NCBI GenBank assembly: GCA_002364975.1
Contig: DEYT01000117.1
Coordinates: 3,291 to 30,930, forward strand
Direction: 5' to 3'
From: Opitutia bacterium UBA3151
GTDB lineage: Bacteria > Verrucomicrobiota > Verrucomicrobiia > Opitutales > Seribacteraceae
DNA length: 27,640 nt
Every line of letters begins with the position of its first letter. The first letter of the stretch is position 1. Both the position numbers and the translations under genes were made by a program. This document shows positions 6,600 to 14,764 of the stretch, piece by piece. The notes beneath the pieces are model-generated. The model worked only from the letters and a program-made list of their open reading frames with translations, had not been told where the DNA came from and ran no database searches.

Positions 6600-7700
6600 A
6601 TGAAACAAATCGTTCTTAAACTCGGCACTGGTATTTTGTCTGCAGGTGCAGGCGAGATTCACCACCGCCGACTCCATAACCTTGCCGAAGGGATTGTCAG
6701 CCTTCGGGAAGAAAATGTGGAAGTTATTGTAGTAAGTTCTGGAGCAGTGGGGCTAGGAATGGGGAAACTGGGTCTTTCTTCCAGACCCAATGACCTCTCC
6801 ATCCTACGAGCATGTGCATCAATCGGGCAATGCTTACTAATGAATGCTTGGTCTGAGGCTCTTAATAAAGTAGATCTTATGCCAGCTCAGGTTTTACTTA
6901 CGAGGGATGATTTTAACCAAAGAAGCCGATCTAAGAAAGTGAAGGAAACCCTTGAGGCTTTGCTAGGTCACAAGGTGGTACCGATCATAAATGAAAATGA
7001 TTCGGTCAGTGACGAGGAAATTAAGTTTGGTGACAATGATGTTTTATCCGCCTTACTCGCATCCCTTGGTGGGGCAGAAATGCTGGTTATTCTTTCTACG
7101 GCAATGGGACTTATGACTCACCATCAAGCAGGAAACCTTATTCCGTTTATTGCGGAAATCACACCAGCTGTTGAGCAAATGGCAGAGGGCACTAAAAGCC
7201 AGACTGCAGTCGGGGGAATGGTTACCAAAATTGAAGCCGCCAAAATTGCCACTAAATCAGGTTGTGCAGTATTTATAGGCAGTGGGGAACAGCCCGCAGA
7301 CTTAACTCAAATCTTTAAGGGTAAGGCAGTTGGAACCTTTTTTGCACCTGCAGGTCTTGCACTGAAAGACCGAAAGAAATGGCTCGCTTTCTTTCCCAAG
7401 GCAAAAGGACATCTCATTGTGGATGCTGGTGCCAGTGAGGCTATCCTTAATCAAGGAAGTAGTCTGCTTGCAAGTGGCCTGCACTCCGTAGAGGGAACTT
7501 TCGAGAAGTCAGATGTAATTTCCATTGCCACTCAAGATGGCAAAGTCTTTGCCCAGGGCATTACTAGGTTCAACTCCGCTGAACTCGATCAAATCAAAGG
7601 TTTAGGACAAGATGAAATCCTAAAAATCTTCCCTGGAAGGAATCGTCCGGAAGTTGTTCATCGTGATCATTTGGCTCCCATCTTTACCAAAAGTATTTGA
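6600..7700 (+). CDS. proB: Glutamate 5-kinase
   Basis: ProB phosphorylates glutamate to gamma-glutamyl phosphate, the first and feedback-inhibited step of proline synthesis. The 366 residues match the E. coli form with two domains: an N-terminal amino-acid-kinase domain (about 1-260), with LKLGTGILS, VSSGAVGLGMGKLGL, INENDSVSDEEIKFGDNDVL and GGMVTKIEAAKIATKSGC, and a C-terminal PUA domain (about 274-356), with HLIVDAGASEAILNQGSSLL and AQGITRFNSAEL. The partner proA is not next to it; the following gene is a DNA helicase 44 bases on. The AAK-plus-PUA arrangement suggests normal proline feedback. Confidence 0.96.
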   Translation: MKQIVLKLGTGILSAGAGEIHHRRLHNLAEGIVSLREENVEVIVVSSGAVGLGMGKLGLSSRPNDLSILRACASIGQCLLMNAWSEALNKVDLMPAQVLLTRDDFNQRSRSKKVKETLEALLGHKVVPIINENDSVSDEEIKFGDNDVLSALLASLGGAEMLVILSTAMGLMTHHQAGNLIPFIAEITPAVEQMAEGTKSQTAVGGMVTKIEAAKIATKSGCAVFIGSGEQPADLTQIFKGKAVGTFFAPAGLALKDRKKWLAFFPKAKGHLIVDAGASEAILNQGSSLLASGLHSVEGTFEKSDVISIATQDGKVFAQGITRFNSAELDQIKGLGQDEILKIFPGRNRPEVVHRDHLAPIFTKSI

Positions 7701-7744
7701 ATAACCTTGCTCGAATCCGCAAATTAAGTTGATACCTATTCGAC

Positions 7745-9853
7745 GTGTACGATTACGAAGATGAGGAAGAGGATATTTTTGGCACCCCACCGGCGGTTTC
7801 AAGTTCGGTGCCAAGTATCGATTTTGAGAAAGAATTAAATCAAGATCAATTTAGTGCTGTCACTGCACCGGATTGCCCTGCTTTGGTTTTAGCAGGTGCT
7901 GGATCGGGAAAGACTCGAACCTTAACATATCGCGTCGCCTACTTATTATCCAAAGGAGTAAGTCCGGAAGCGATCTTGCTTTTAACTTTCACCAACAAAG
8001 CATCCAAACAAATGCTTAGCCGAGTGGAAGAATTGACTGGAATTGCAAGCCAACGCTTTCTCGGCGGCACTTTCCATCATGTTGGAGGACAAGTTCTACG
8101 CCTCTTTGGGGATTCCATAAGTTTGCCAAGAAACTTTACTATTTTAGACGATGGTGATTCTGATTCCTTACTTAATGAAATCATCAGGGACTTGGATCCC
8201 GATTTTTTTAAAACCAAGGAAAACCCCAAAGCCAAGCCAATTAAGGGAATCATTAGTTTCGCAAGAAATATAATGACGGATGTAAATCAAGTGGCAAAAG
8301 GACGGTACCCGGGTAACGCGGATCTTCTTTCCAAGATCGAAAATTTCGCTAGTTTTTACCAAAAAATCAAACTACAGAGGGGACTGGCAGATTATGATGA
8401 TTTATTAGTATACTGGCTAGAAATCCTTGAGAATAATGACGAGGCTGCCACCTATTATCAAAATCGATTTTCTCATGTATTGGTCGACGAATATCAGGAT
8501 GTAAATTGTTTACAGGCAAAGATTGTAGATAAGATTGCCTATAAACATCAAATCATGGCAGTCGGGGACGATGCACAATGTATTTACACTTGGCGAGGTG
8601 CAGACTTAGATCAAATCCTAAGCTTTCCAGACAGGCATCCGGGAACCAAAATTTTCAAAATTGAAACTAATTATCGGAGCTCTCCTGAAATTTTGAAGCT
8701 TGCCAACGATATCCTCAAAAGCCGAGCCACGGAAGGTAGTTTTTCCAAAGAGCTAAAGCCCTCAAGGCCCCATCAGGACCTACCTCTGGTTGTTCCTACA
8801 ATGGATGCCTACCAACAAGCTGATTTTGTGCTGTCAAAAGTGCAATCCCTCTATGACTCCGGAGTTCATTACGACGATATTGCTATTCTCTACCGAGCTC
8901 ATTTTCATGCCATGGAACTACAAGTGGAGCTCTCGAGAAGAGGCGTTCCGTTTGTGATTACCAGTGGAATGAGGTTTTTTGAACAGGCTCATGTGAAAGA
9001 TCTCGTGGCTCAACTTCGATTCGTTGCCAACCCCAAAGATCTTACCGCTTTCTTTCGATTTGCTTGCTTGTTACCCAAGGTGGGGGAAAAGACGGCTGCC
9101 AAGATTATTGGTATTGCCGAAAAGTATACCCTTTCTGGTCAGTGCTCACTGATCGAGGCACTAGAATCGAAAGAAGTTTGGGCAAAGGTACCCAAAGATG
9201 CGAAAGAAGATTGGAAAGAACTGGTAGAAACTTTGAAAAATATCGCCATTCTTACTGCCACCGCTTCCCCGGCTCAAGTAGTAGAAGGTGCAATCGGAGG
9301 CTGGTATCAAGATTACCTCAGATCTACCTATGAGAATTGGCCAAGAAGAGAAGAGGATCTGGAAAGTTTGATTGATTTTGCCACCAAATACGAGAACCTA
9401 GCCGAAATGCTCTCCCAACTTGTGCTCTTAAGTTCGGAATCAGGAGATCGAGTGGTTCGACAGGGGGAACATTGCCTCCGGCTTTCAACCATTCATCAAT
9501 CCAAAGGTCTTGAATTTCAACATGTATTTGTGATCGGATTATCTGATGGTCTTTTCCCAAGTAAGCGAGCAATTGATGGAGAAAGCGACATGGAAGAGGA
9601 AAAGAGACTTTTTTATGTTGCCACAACCCGGGCGGAAAAGTCGCTACACCTAGTATTTCCCATGCTTTCCAATCAAAAAGGAAGCCCGGTCAGACTTATG
9701 CAAAGTAGATTCCTAAAGGATATTGATGATTCCCGGTATGATTTATTAAATGTCCATTCATCCTTTGGCCCAGGGAGAGCATCAAACCGAGGCTGGAATC
9801 AATACGGTTCAAAAAATACTTATGGCGGGGGTTATCTTGGCCGTTCGTATTGA
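7745..9853 (+). CDS. UvrD/PcrA-like superfamily 1 DNA helicase
   Basis: An ATP-dependent 3'-5' DNA helicase of the UvrD/Rep/PcrA group, likely acting in repair or in clearing replication blocks. The 702 residues carry all SF1A motifs: Q motif LNQDQFSAV (31-39), Walker A GAGSGKT (51-57), motif Ia LLTFTNKASKQM, the DEYQD box (248-252), motif III GDDAQCIYTWRGAD (274-287), motif IV ETNYRSSPEI, motif V LSTIHQSKGLEFQHVFVIGL, and motif VI EEEKRLFYVATTRAEKSLHL. The start is a GTG at 7745 and gives an acidic N-terminal tail of about 20 residues. The C-terminus is a short Gly/Tyr/Asn-rich tail (about residues 675-702) instead of the Tudor-like domain that ends classical PcrA. UvrD and PcrA cannot be told apart from this sequence alone. 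The stop lies 5 bases from the end of the convergent SufU-like gene. Confidence 0.93.
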   Translation: MYDYEDEEEDIFGTPPAVSSSVPSIDFEKELNQDQFSAVTAPDCPALVLAGAGSGKTRTLTYRVAYLLSKGVSPEAILLLTFTNKASKQMLSRVEELTGIASQRFLGGTFHHVGGQVLRLFGDSISLPRNFTILDDGDSDSLLNEIIRDLDPDFFKTKENPKAKPIKGIISFARNIMTDVNQVAKGRYPGNADLLSKIENFASFYQKIKLQRGLADYDDLLVYWLEILENNDEAATYYQNRFSHVLVDEYQDVNCLQAKIVDKIAYKHQIMAVGDDAQCIYTWRGADLDQILSFPDRHPGTKIFKIETNYRSSPEILKLANDILKSRATEGSFSKELKPSRPHQDLPLVVPTMDAYQQADFVLSKVQSLYDSGVHYDDIAILYRAHFHAMELQVELSRRGVPFVITSGMRFFEQAHVKDLVAQLRFVANPKDLTAFFRFACLLPKVGEKTAAKIIGIAEKYTLSGQCSLIEALESKEVWAKVPKDAKEDWKELVETLKNIAILTATASPAQVVEGAIGGWYQDYLRSTYENWPRREEDLESLIDFATKYENLAEMLSQLVLLSSESGDRVVRQGEHCLRLSTIHQSKGLEFQHVFVIGLSDGLFPSKRAIDGESDMEEEKRLFYVATTRAEKSLHLVFPMLSNQKGSPVRLMQSRFLKDIDDSRYDLLNVHSSFGPGRASNRGWNQYGSKNTYGGGYLGRSY

Positions 9854-9858
9854 GCCCC

Positions 9859-10272
9859 TTACTCCTCCAACGCAATCAATAAAGCCCTCCAAGGGAGTGA
9901 TGCACAGTCAAACCTTTCGGGGAAGCGACGGATCGATTCATATACACAAAGATCACCTGGTAAGGAATCATCGGTTGAATCCATCAAGTAAAGAATTATT
10001 CGTTGGGCCAATATGTTGGCATCTGCCGTATTCATCCCTTGAATTTCGATAGCCAATAATGAAGCCGCCGCAGTAGCTAAGGCCGAGCCCTGTAAATGAT
10101 AACCCACTTTGGCAATCACCCCGCTAACCACAAGCAACTGAATATCACATTGGTTGCCTGTTTTTTCACTTTGAAAGAAGCCCTGGCAAGAAAAATCCTC
10201 AAGCTTTTGATTGCAATGAGGGTTTTGGGCATGCAACTCAATGATTTCTCGGTGTAATGAATTCTCCGTCAC
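9859..10272 (-). CDS. SufU/IscU-like iron-sulfur scaffold-related protein with altered ligands
   Basis: The 137-residue protein follows the SufU/NifU-N pattern: LHREIIELHAQNPHCNQKLE at the N-terminus, a Cys-Asp in GNQCDIQL (C42), a glycine-rich turn LQGSALATAAAS, IQGMN, and a C-terminal FDCASLPWRALLIAL (C123). SufU-type proteins accept persulfide sulfur from SufS and act as scaffold or Zn-dependent transfer protein in Fe-S assembly. Here the canonical NP-x-CGD is degraded to NQCD, and the middle ligand Cys of G-x-GC is a Ser (S63). Cluster or zinc binding may therefore be impaired or altered. The start is a GTG directly after the dcd stop (TGA then GTG, no gap), which implies translational coupling. 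No sufS, sufB or sufD is in the window. The family call rests on motif order; a function as scaffold is doubtful. Confidence 0.75.
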   Translation of the reverse strand: MTENSLHREIIELHAQNPHCNQKLEDFSCQGFFQSEKTGNQCDIQLLVVSGVIAKVGYHLQGSALATAAASLLAIEIQGMNTADANILAQRIILYLMDSTDDSLPGDLCVYESIRRFPERFDCASLPWRALLIALEE

Positions 10273-10809
10273 TCAAAATTGATTTTTCCACATCATGGAT
10301 TCCATTGGCTTCGGTGTGCGTTGGTTATATTTAGCAGAAGATTTTGACTGATAATCAACTTCCACCTCACCTTCTACTTTAAAATAAATCAACTGGCCGA
10401 TCGGCATAGCTGCATATACCCGAACTGGTTGAGAAACCGAAATCTCCAAAGTCCAATGGTTACAAAATCCCACATCTCCCTTCCCCGCAGTCGCATGTAT
10501 ATCAATGCCCAGTCGACCTACGCTAGATTTCCCCTCAAGAAAGGGAACAAAACTTCGGGTCTCAGTATACTCCAGTGTTGAACCAAGATATGTCTTACCT
10601 GGTTGCAACACGATTCCATCATCTGCAATTTCAAAATGTTCCACTTGGTTATGCTTTTTAGCGTCGATCACATCATCGATGTAGCAGGCAAGGTATTTGG
10701 ATAAATGGACATCATAACTGTTCGTTCCCAAACAATTTCGGTCAAAGGGCTCAACCAAAATATCTCCCTCTTTTATTGCCTTTAATATCGCCAAGTCAGT
10801 TAGTATCAT
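10273..10809 (-). CDS. dcd: dCTP deaminase
   Basis: Dcd deaminates dCTP to dUTP, feeding dTMP synthesis; some relatives also hydrolyse dUTP to dUMP. The 178-residue protein shows the trimeric dUTPase-fold signatures: an early GTNSYDVHLSKYL, GKTYLGSTLEYTE, the motif EGKSSVGRLGIDIHATAG (93-109, with R99 matching a catalytic Arg), and NHWTLEIS with E122 as the likely general base. YNQRTPKP near the C-terminus matches the tail that closes over the nucleotide. The conserved GRSS is GKSS here, as seen in some lineages. The ATG at 10807-10809 starts the gene, and the SufU-like gene begins immediately after its stop. Mono- versus bifunctional activity cannot be decided from the motifs alone. Confidence 0.92.
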   Translation of the reverse strand: MILTDLAILKAIKEGDILVEPFDRNCLGTNSYDVHLSKYLACYIDDVIDAKKHNQVEHFEIADDGIVLQPGKTYLGSTLEYTETRSFVPFLEGKSSVGRLGIDIHATAGKGDVGFCNHWTLEISVSQPVRVYAAMPIGQLIYFKVEGEVEVDYQSKSSAKYNQRTPKPMESMMWKNQF

Positions 10810-10924
10810 TCGTAGAAAATTTTAAAAAACTAAGAAATCAAAGATGAATTCAAAGCAATAGTACAAAAGAATTTATTGACGCGAATGTACCATATTCAAC
10901 TATCCAAAATAATACTCTCGCATA

Positions 10925-10954
10925 AGCATCTCAGAGATTTTTCTCCGTGATGCT
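10925..10954 (-). terminator. Hairpin after the Gfo/Idh gene, probable terminator
   Basis: AGCATC (10925-10930) pairs with GATGCT (10949-10954), and within it GAGA (10934-10937) pairs with TCTC (10942-10945) around a 4-base loop. The structure begins 10 bases after the stop of the minus-strand Gfo/Idh gene. A U-rich stretch follows on the minus strand only after several bases, so it may be a modest terminator. The rest of 10810-10924 is AT-rich and probably holds the dcd promoter; I see no other feature there. Confidence 0.4.
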
Positions 10955-10964
10955 AAAGTCTAGA

Positions 10965-12299
10965 TTATGCGAATGGACGATACACTCCAGGTGCAGGAAC
11001 TGGATACTCTCCATTTTCGCCTGGCACCACAGGTGGTGTGGAGCTAAAGGTGTAATCATCAATTCCGGGGGCATAATCCCGTCCTTTTTCCATCAATTCT
11101 TCTGCTTCAATTTCTTTTCCGGAATAACAAGCTTCACGCCCAAGGATTGCGGTAAATGTACTCATCGCCCCATATTCTGCTTCGTTATACGGTTCTCCTT
11201 TATGAAGAGCTTCGATTAAGTCTTTCTGCTCTTGATAATGCCCTCCCCCGGCTCCACGAATACGAATCGCATCCCCTTCAAAAGGCTCGATAAATCGGGC
11301 AACGGAACAAGTTCCTTTAGAGCCATGAGCATATTCTGCAACATGCGACCAACCACCTTTAAGATGGCGACCTTGGCTAAACATCTTGGTTCCGTCCGGA
11401 AAAGTGTATTCCACTGCTGTATGATCGAAAATTTGGGATAAAGTACGGTCTCCGCCCATGCGCATTTCACTTCCACCCATTCCGTTTGCTTTAACTGGAT
11501 ACATCCCTTTGATCCAACAACCCACATCTAGGTTATGAATGTGCTGCTCACAAATTTGATCCCCGGACGCCCAAGTAAAGTGATACCAATTGTTTACTTG
11601 GTATTCCATCTCAGTCATTCCCTCCTGTTTAGCACGATGCCAAATTGAATTCCCATTCCAATAAACTCTCAAAAGGTTAATGTCTCCAATAATTCCATCT
11701 TGGAGCTGCTTTACGCAATCCGTGAAACGTTCTTCGTGGCGACGCTGTAAGCCGATCCCCACAGAAAGACCTTTTTCTTTTGCCAATTTAGCGGACTCCA
11801 AAACTCGTTTCACACCGGCGACATCACTCGCTACCGGTTTTTCCATGAAAACTTTCTTTCCTTGATTAATCGCATATTCAAACTGTTGAGGCTTAAAGCC
11901 TGGAGGAGTTGCAATGACTACCATGTCAACATCCTCATTGATTGCCTGCTTGTATCCATCTAGACCGCCGAAAATTCTACCTTCCACATCCACACGATCA
12001 TCTCCATACTTTTTCTTAAAAGCATCTAATTTGGTGGTCGCTTTTTCAGGGAAAGCTTCTGCAACTGCAACCAGTTTTGTGTTACAACGAATTCCTTTTT
12101 GTCTTTCCAGATCCTTCGGTGCGTCTAAAATCTGCCCGATAGCACCGGTTCCACGACCTCCAAGTCCGATCGCAGCAACTCGGATAGTGTCACTCTGCAA
12201 GGCTTCGCCTTTGGCTACATAAGGTAAACTAGCTGCGACTCCGGCAAGTGCGCTTGATCCAATAAATTTTCTACGAGATAGTTGTTCAGGTTCTTTCAT
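10965..12299 (-). CDS. Gfo/Idh/MocA-family oxidoreductase with twin-arginine signal
   Basis: A 444-residue NAD(P)-dependent oxidoreductase of the Gfo/Idh/MocA family, which typically acts on sugars or cyclitols. The N-terminus has a Tat signal: SRRKFIG at residues 8-14 followed by SSALAGVAASLPYVAKG, so the folded, cofactor-loaded enzyme is probably exported to the periplasm. The Rossmann motif VAAIGLGGRG (41-50) and the EKPVAS motif (153-158, the conserved Lys near the active site) are intact. The C-terminal half is the alpha/beta substrate domain, with a YGAMSTFTAILGREACYSGK segment typical of the PVC-bacteria subgroup. It lies 47 bases downstream of the ThuA-like gene in the same direction, and such pairs recur in PVC genomes. 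The substrate is unknown. Confidence 0.93.
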   Translation of the reverse strand: MKEPEQLSRRKFIGSSALAGVAASLPYVAKGEALQSDTIRVAAIGLGGRGTGAIGQILDAPKDLERQKGIRCNTKLVAVAEAFPEKATTKLDAFKKKYGDDRVDVEGRIFGGLDGYKQAINEDVDMVVIATPPGFKPQQFEYAINQGKKVFMEKPVASDVAGVKRVLESAKLAKEKGLSVGIGLQRRHEERFTDCVKQLQDGIIGDINLLRVYWNGNSIWHRAKQEGMTEMEYQVNNWYHFTWASGDQICEQHIHNLDVGCWIKGMYPVKANGMGGSEMRMGGDRTLSQIFDHTAVEYTFPDGTKMFSQGRHLKGGWSHVAEYAHGSKGTCSVARFIEPFEGDAIRIRGAGGGHYQEQKDLIEALHKGEPYNEAEYGAMSTFTAILGREACYSGKEIEAEELMEKGRDYAPGIDDYTFSSTPPVVPGENGEYPVPAPGVYRPFA

Positions 12300-12346
12300 T
12301 TAATATTTTTTGTGGGTTGAGAGTTTCAAGGGTTAAAATCGGTAAA

Positions 12347-13195
12347 TTATATCTTTTGTGGTGTTGACTTGGATGGACCTTTAAGATCCATCAAACACCA
12401 TTGTATACCATCGAGAAAATGTTGCAACATGAAGGGTGTCCACCAAGTTGCTTTATTATGTCCGAAGTTGGAGTAAAAAATTCTTCCTTTTCCATAGGAA
12501 CGAACCCAGGAAACAGGATAATCATTTGTTTTTGAATTCCCTTTCTTATCGGTTTTTAAGGAATCCAATCCAATCAGGATACGTAGTTTAGACCGGTCAT
12601 ATCCTTTGTATTGATAAATTTCGTCCGAAAAACTAAATTCTGATTCGGTGAAAGCCCTATTAATTGGATGCTTCTTATCTTCCACAAAGAAAGGCCAGGT
12701 TCCACCTGCACCCCATGGGTGACCAGCAAAACATCCTCCAATCATTTCGGTGTATTCAGGCCAATTAGGCAAACCTCCATCTGATGCCGAATGAAAACCG
12801 ACAAAAGCCTTGCCATCTTGTATGAAATTAAGAATTGCCTTTCGCTGGGAATCTTCAGCGAAAGCCTTCTGGATATGAGTGCAATTGTTGAAAATGATCA
12901 GATCATATTTAGCCAAGCCTTTCTTGGTGAACTCCTCGGTTTTTATTGTGAAAGTGGCATCAAATACCCCAGTTTTTTCGGCCATTATTCTGAGTGCTTT
13001 CGCTCCTGTAGGTATCGAGGAGTGCTTGAAGCCGCTAGCATGGGAATAGATTAGGGCCTTGTGTAATTTGGCAGGTTTAACCGTTGTTTTTTTGGGCATA
13101 GCTTCCCAAATCTTATTTTCTTCTTCGTTGAAGGGGAACAGGAGAGGTAAAGCCAAGGAGAACTGAAAGGTAAAAATTAAAAAGAGGATTTTCAT
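12347..13195 (-). CDS. Secreted ThuA-like domain protein
   Basis: ThuA-like proteins have a class-I glutamine-amidotransferase-like fold and are linked to sugar utilisation (trehalose in rhizobia), but their chemistry is uncertain; recent reports link some to keto-sugar processing. The 282-residue protein starts with a hydrophobic signal, MKILFLIFTFQFSLALPLLF. Family signatures are HKALIYSHASGFKHSSIPTG (45-64), the IIFNNCTHIQ strand (100-109), FVGFHSASDG (131-140), MIGGCFAGHPWGAGG (151-165), and PVSWVRSYGKGRIFYSNFGH near the end. It is transcribed toward the Gfo/Idh gene, which starts 47 bases later, and both may act on the same oxidised sugar outside the cytoplasm. The Fur-type gene lies 92 bases upstream in the same direction. 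Confidence 0.88.
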   Translation of the reverse strand: MKILFLIFTFQFSLALPLLFPFNEEENKIWEAMPKKTTVKPAKLHKALIYSHASGFKHSSIPTGAKALRIMAEKTGVFDATFTIKTEEFTKKGLAKYDLIIFNNCTHIQKAFAEDSQRKAILNFIQDGKAFVGFHSASDGGLPNWPEYTEMIGGCFAGHPWGAGGTWPFFVEDKKHPINRAFTESEFSFSDEIYQYKGYDRSKLRILIGLDSLKTDKKGNSKTNDYPVSWVRSYGKGRIFYSNFGHNKATWWTPFMLQHFLDGIQWCLMDLKGPSKSTPQKI

Positions 13196-13287
13196 CAGCT
13201 TTGTAAAAATGATCAGTAAAAGAACTGGGTTGCAAGGAAGATGTAAAGCAGGAATTGGAAAAATATTTGGAAGCTAAGCTGCATTCT

Positions 13288-13704
13288 TTATTTGCACTCC
13301 GGGCACAAACCAAAGGCTTCCATTATATGACTAATCTCAACAAATCCATATCCGGTGGCAACTTCTTCAAGCTCCTTAGCCATACATAAATCAACTCTTT
13401 CGGTTTTTCCGCAGCCTCTACAAGTAAGATGGTGATGATGGTCATGGCTGTGCCCGAGGCAATAAACCTTGGTTCCATTCTCGCGAACCCCTCTTTGAAC
13501 GACATCTATCTTTTCAAACTGCTCCAAGCACCGATACGCCGTGACTAAGTCACAAGATTTGTCAGGTAATAGAGCATAAGTCTCTTCTGCTGATATTGGA
13601 GAGTCCGATCTGGCCAAGACTTCCAGTATAGCCTTGCGTTGCTCAGTAACACGCAATCCTTTTTCCCGAAGGAAGGCAATTGCACTATCTACAAGTTGAG
13701 TCAT
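13288..13704 (-). CDS. Fur-family metal-responsive repressor (Zur-like)
   Basis: A 138-residue dimeric winged-helix repressor. The N-terminal DNA-binding domain includes GLRVTEQRKAILEVL and the recognition region LVTAYRCLEQFEKIDVV. The metal region has HSHDHHHHLTCRGCGK (residues 85-100) with CxxC at 95-98, and GLCPEC with CxxC at 134-137, the structural zinc site of Fur proteins. The GLCPECK ending and the HIMEAFG segment resemble Zur more than ferric Fur, so control of zinc uptake is plausible but not proven. A perfect 12-bp palindrome sits 27 bases before the start and may be its own operator. The gene diverges from the esterase gene and is the first of three minus-strand genes. Confidence 0.85.
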   Translation of the reverse strand: MTQLVDSAIAFLREKGLRVTEQRKAILEVLARSDSPISAEETYALLPDKSCDLVTAYRCLEQFEKIDVVQRGVRENGTKVYCLGHSHDHHHHLTCRGCGKTERVDLCMAKELEEVATGYGFVEISHIMEAFGLCPECK

Positions 13705-13730
13705 TTATTCCATATTCTTAATTGCTGGTC

Positions 13731-13742
13731 TATTGATCAATA
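13731..13742. promoter_or_regulatory. Palindrome TATTGATCAATA, possible Fur-type operator
   Basis: This perfect 12-bp palindrome lies in the 121-base region between the divergent Fur-family gene (start 13704) and the esterase gene (start 13826). AT-rich palindromes of this kind are typical Fur/Zur/PerR operators, and position next to a Fur gene supports autoregulation. The exact binding consensus for this lineage is not known to me, so the call is inference. Confidence 0.35.
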
Positions 13743-13825
13743 AAGAAAGTGGACATTATTGAATATTATGCTCCTTTTTTGTTTTTCAGGTTGAATGGTT
13801 TACCCGCAGGAATTACCAGTATGTC

Positions 13826-14617
13826 ATGAATCGAATTTTTTGCCTTTATCCTTTTATCGCTTGTTTTTTGAGTATTCAGTTTAACATACAAGCAAGAGAC
13901 AACCTAATTGAAACTTATAAAACCCAGAGCTTAAAAACAGAAAACAAAAGGCCATTTCATTATCGCACATCCTCGCCCGACAAAATGGATCCAGGCAAGA
14001 GGTATCCCCTGCTTGTATTTTTCCATGGGGCTGGAGGAAGAGGCGAAGACAACCAAAGACAACTAGTTGACGCCGGTGGAATCGAAGCATTTGAAGACCA
14101 GGAAGTGCGTACTAAAAGAAAATCCCATATATTCGCGGGCCAGGTTCCCAAAGGGGAGAGATGGGTTAATACAGGCTGGAATCTGCTTGGCCACAGTATG
14201 CCCAAAATTTCTGATTCCATGGAGATGGCTCTAGAAGCAGTTGATACTTATATTCAAAATCCGCAAAACCAAGTGGACCTAAAACGAATTTACGCAATGG
14301 GACTATCCATGGGCGGATATGGCACTTGGGACGCAATTCAACGCCGCCCTAACTTTTTTGCCGCTGCCGTTCCCATTTGTGGGGGGGGGGATAAGAAACT
14401 AGCAAAAAAAATTGCCCACCTTCCGATTTGGGCTTGGCACGGAGATAATGATACGGTGATTAAACCAATTCGATCCAGAGATATGATCCAGGCGATCCGA
14501 AAAGCGGGAGGCTCTCCAAAATATACTGAAATTAAGGATCGTGGCCACAACTCATGGGTCGATGTTTGGAATTCAAATGAACTTTGGGATTGGCTTTATT
14601 CTCAAAGCAGAAAGTAA
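13826..14617 (+). CDS. Secreted alpha/beta-hydrolase esterase (CE1/LpqC-like)
   Basis: A 263-residue secreted esterase of the alpha/beta-hydrolase fold, of the type annotated as phospholipase/carboxylesterase or feruloyl esterase, which removes acyl groups from plant or algal polysaccharides. The N-terminal signal runs to about residue 23 (QARDN). The oxyanion segment is LLVFFHGAGGRGEDN (62-76). The nucleophile elbow is GLSMGGYG with S161, the acid is probably D209 in HGDNDTVI, and the base is H241 in RGHNSW, so the triad is complete. It opens the plus-strand degradative block and precedes a sulfatase by 147 bases. A run of ten G at 14381-14390 encodes the conserved ICGGGD turn. The substrate is unknown. 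Confidence 0.88.
   Translation: MNRIFCLYPFIACFLSIQFNIQARDNLIETYKTQSLKTENKRPFHYRTSSPDKMDPGKRYPLLVFFHGAGGRGEDNQRQLVDAGGIEAFEDQEVRTKRKSHIFAGQVPKGERWVNTGWNLLGHSMPKISDSMEMALEAVDTYIQNPQNQVDLKRIYAMGLSMGGYGTWDAIQRRPNFFAAAVPICGGGDKKLAKKIAHLPIWAWHGDNDTVIKPIRSRDMIQAIRKAGGSPKYTEIKDRGHNSWVDVWNSNELWDWLYSQSRK
14381..14390 (+). repeat. Ten-base poly-G tract inside the esterase gene
   Basis: Ten consecutive G encode three Gly and the first base of an Asp codon (residues about 186-189). Gain or loss of one G would shift the frame and remove the C-terminal third, including the acid and His of the triad. The Gly run is a conserved feature of this hydrolase group, which can explain it without phase variation. 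Confidence 0.8.
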
Positions 14618-14764
14618 CACTCTTTTAGAAACTAAATTGCCGGGCACAAAAGGAATCGAATTAGAGTCTTTTAATGCTCAAATTGGCTTTCAAAAATATC
14701 TCAAACCTTTGATTACTAAAAGAAAAATAGGTACTTCTTTTTCTAATCGCAAAAAATAATTTTG

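Noticed and set aside
9854..9858. Terminator between the convergent helicase and SufU-like genes
   Set aside because: Only 5 bases separate the two stops and no hairpin with a U-run was seen.
14541..14759. Small open frame of 72 codons spanning the esterase end and the gap before the sulfatase
   Set aside because: It overlaps the coding end of the esterase in another frame, has no recognisable motif, and no supporting start signal.
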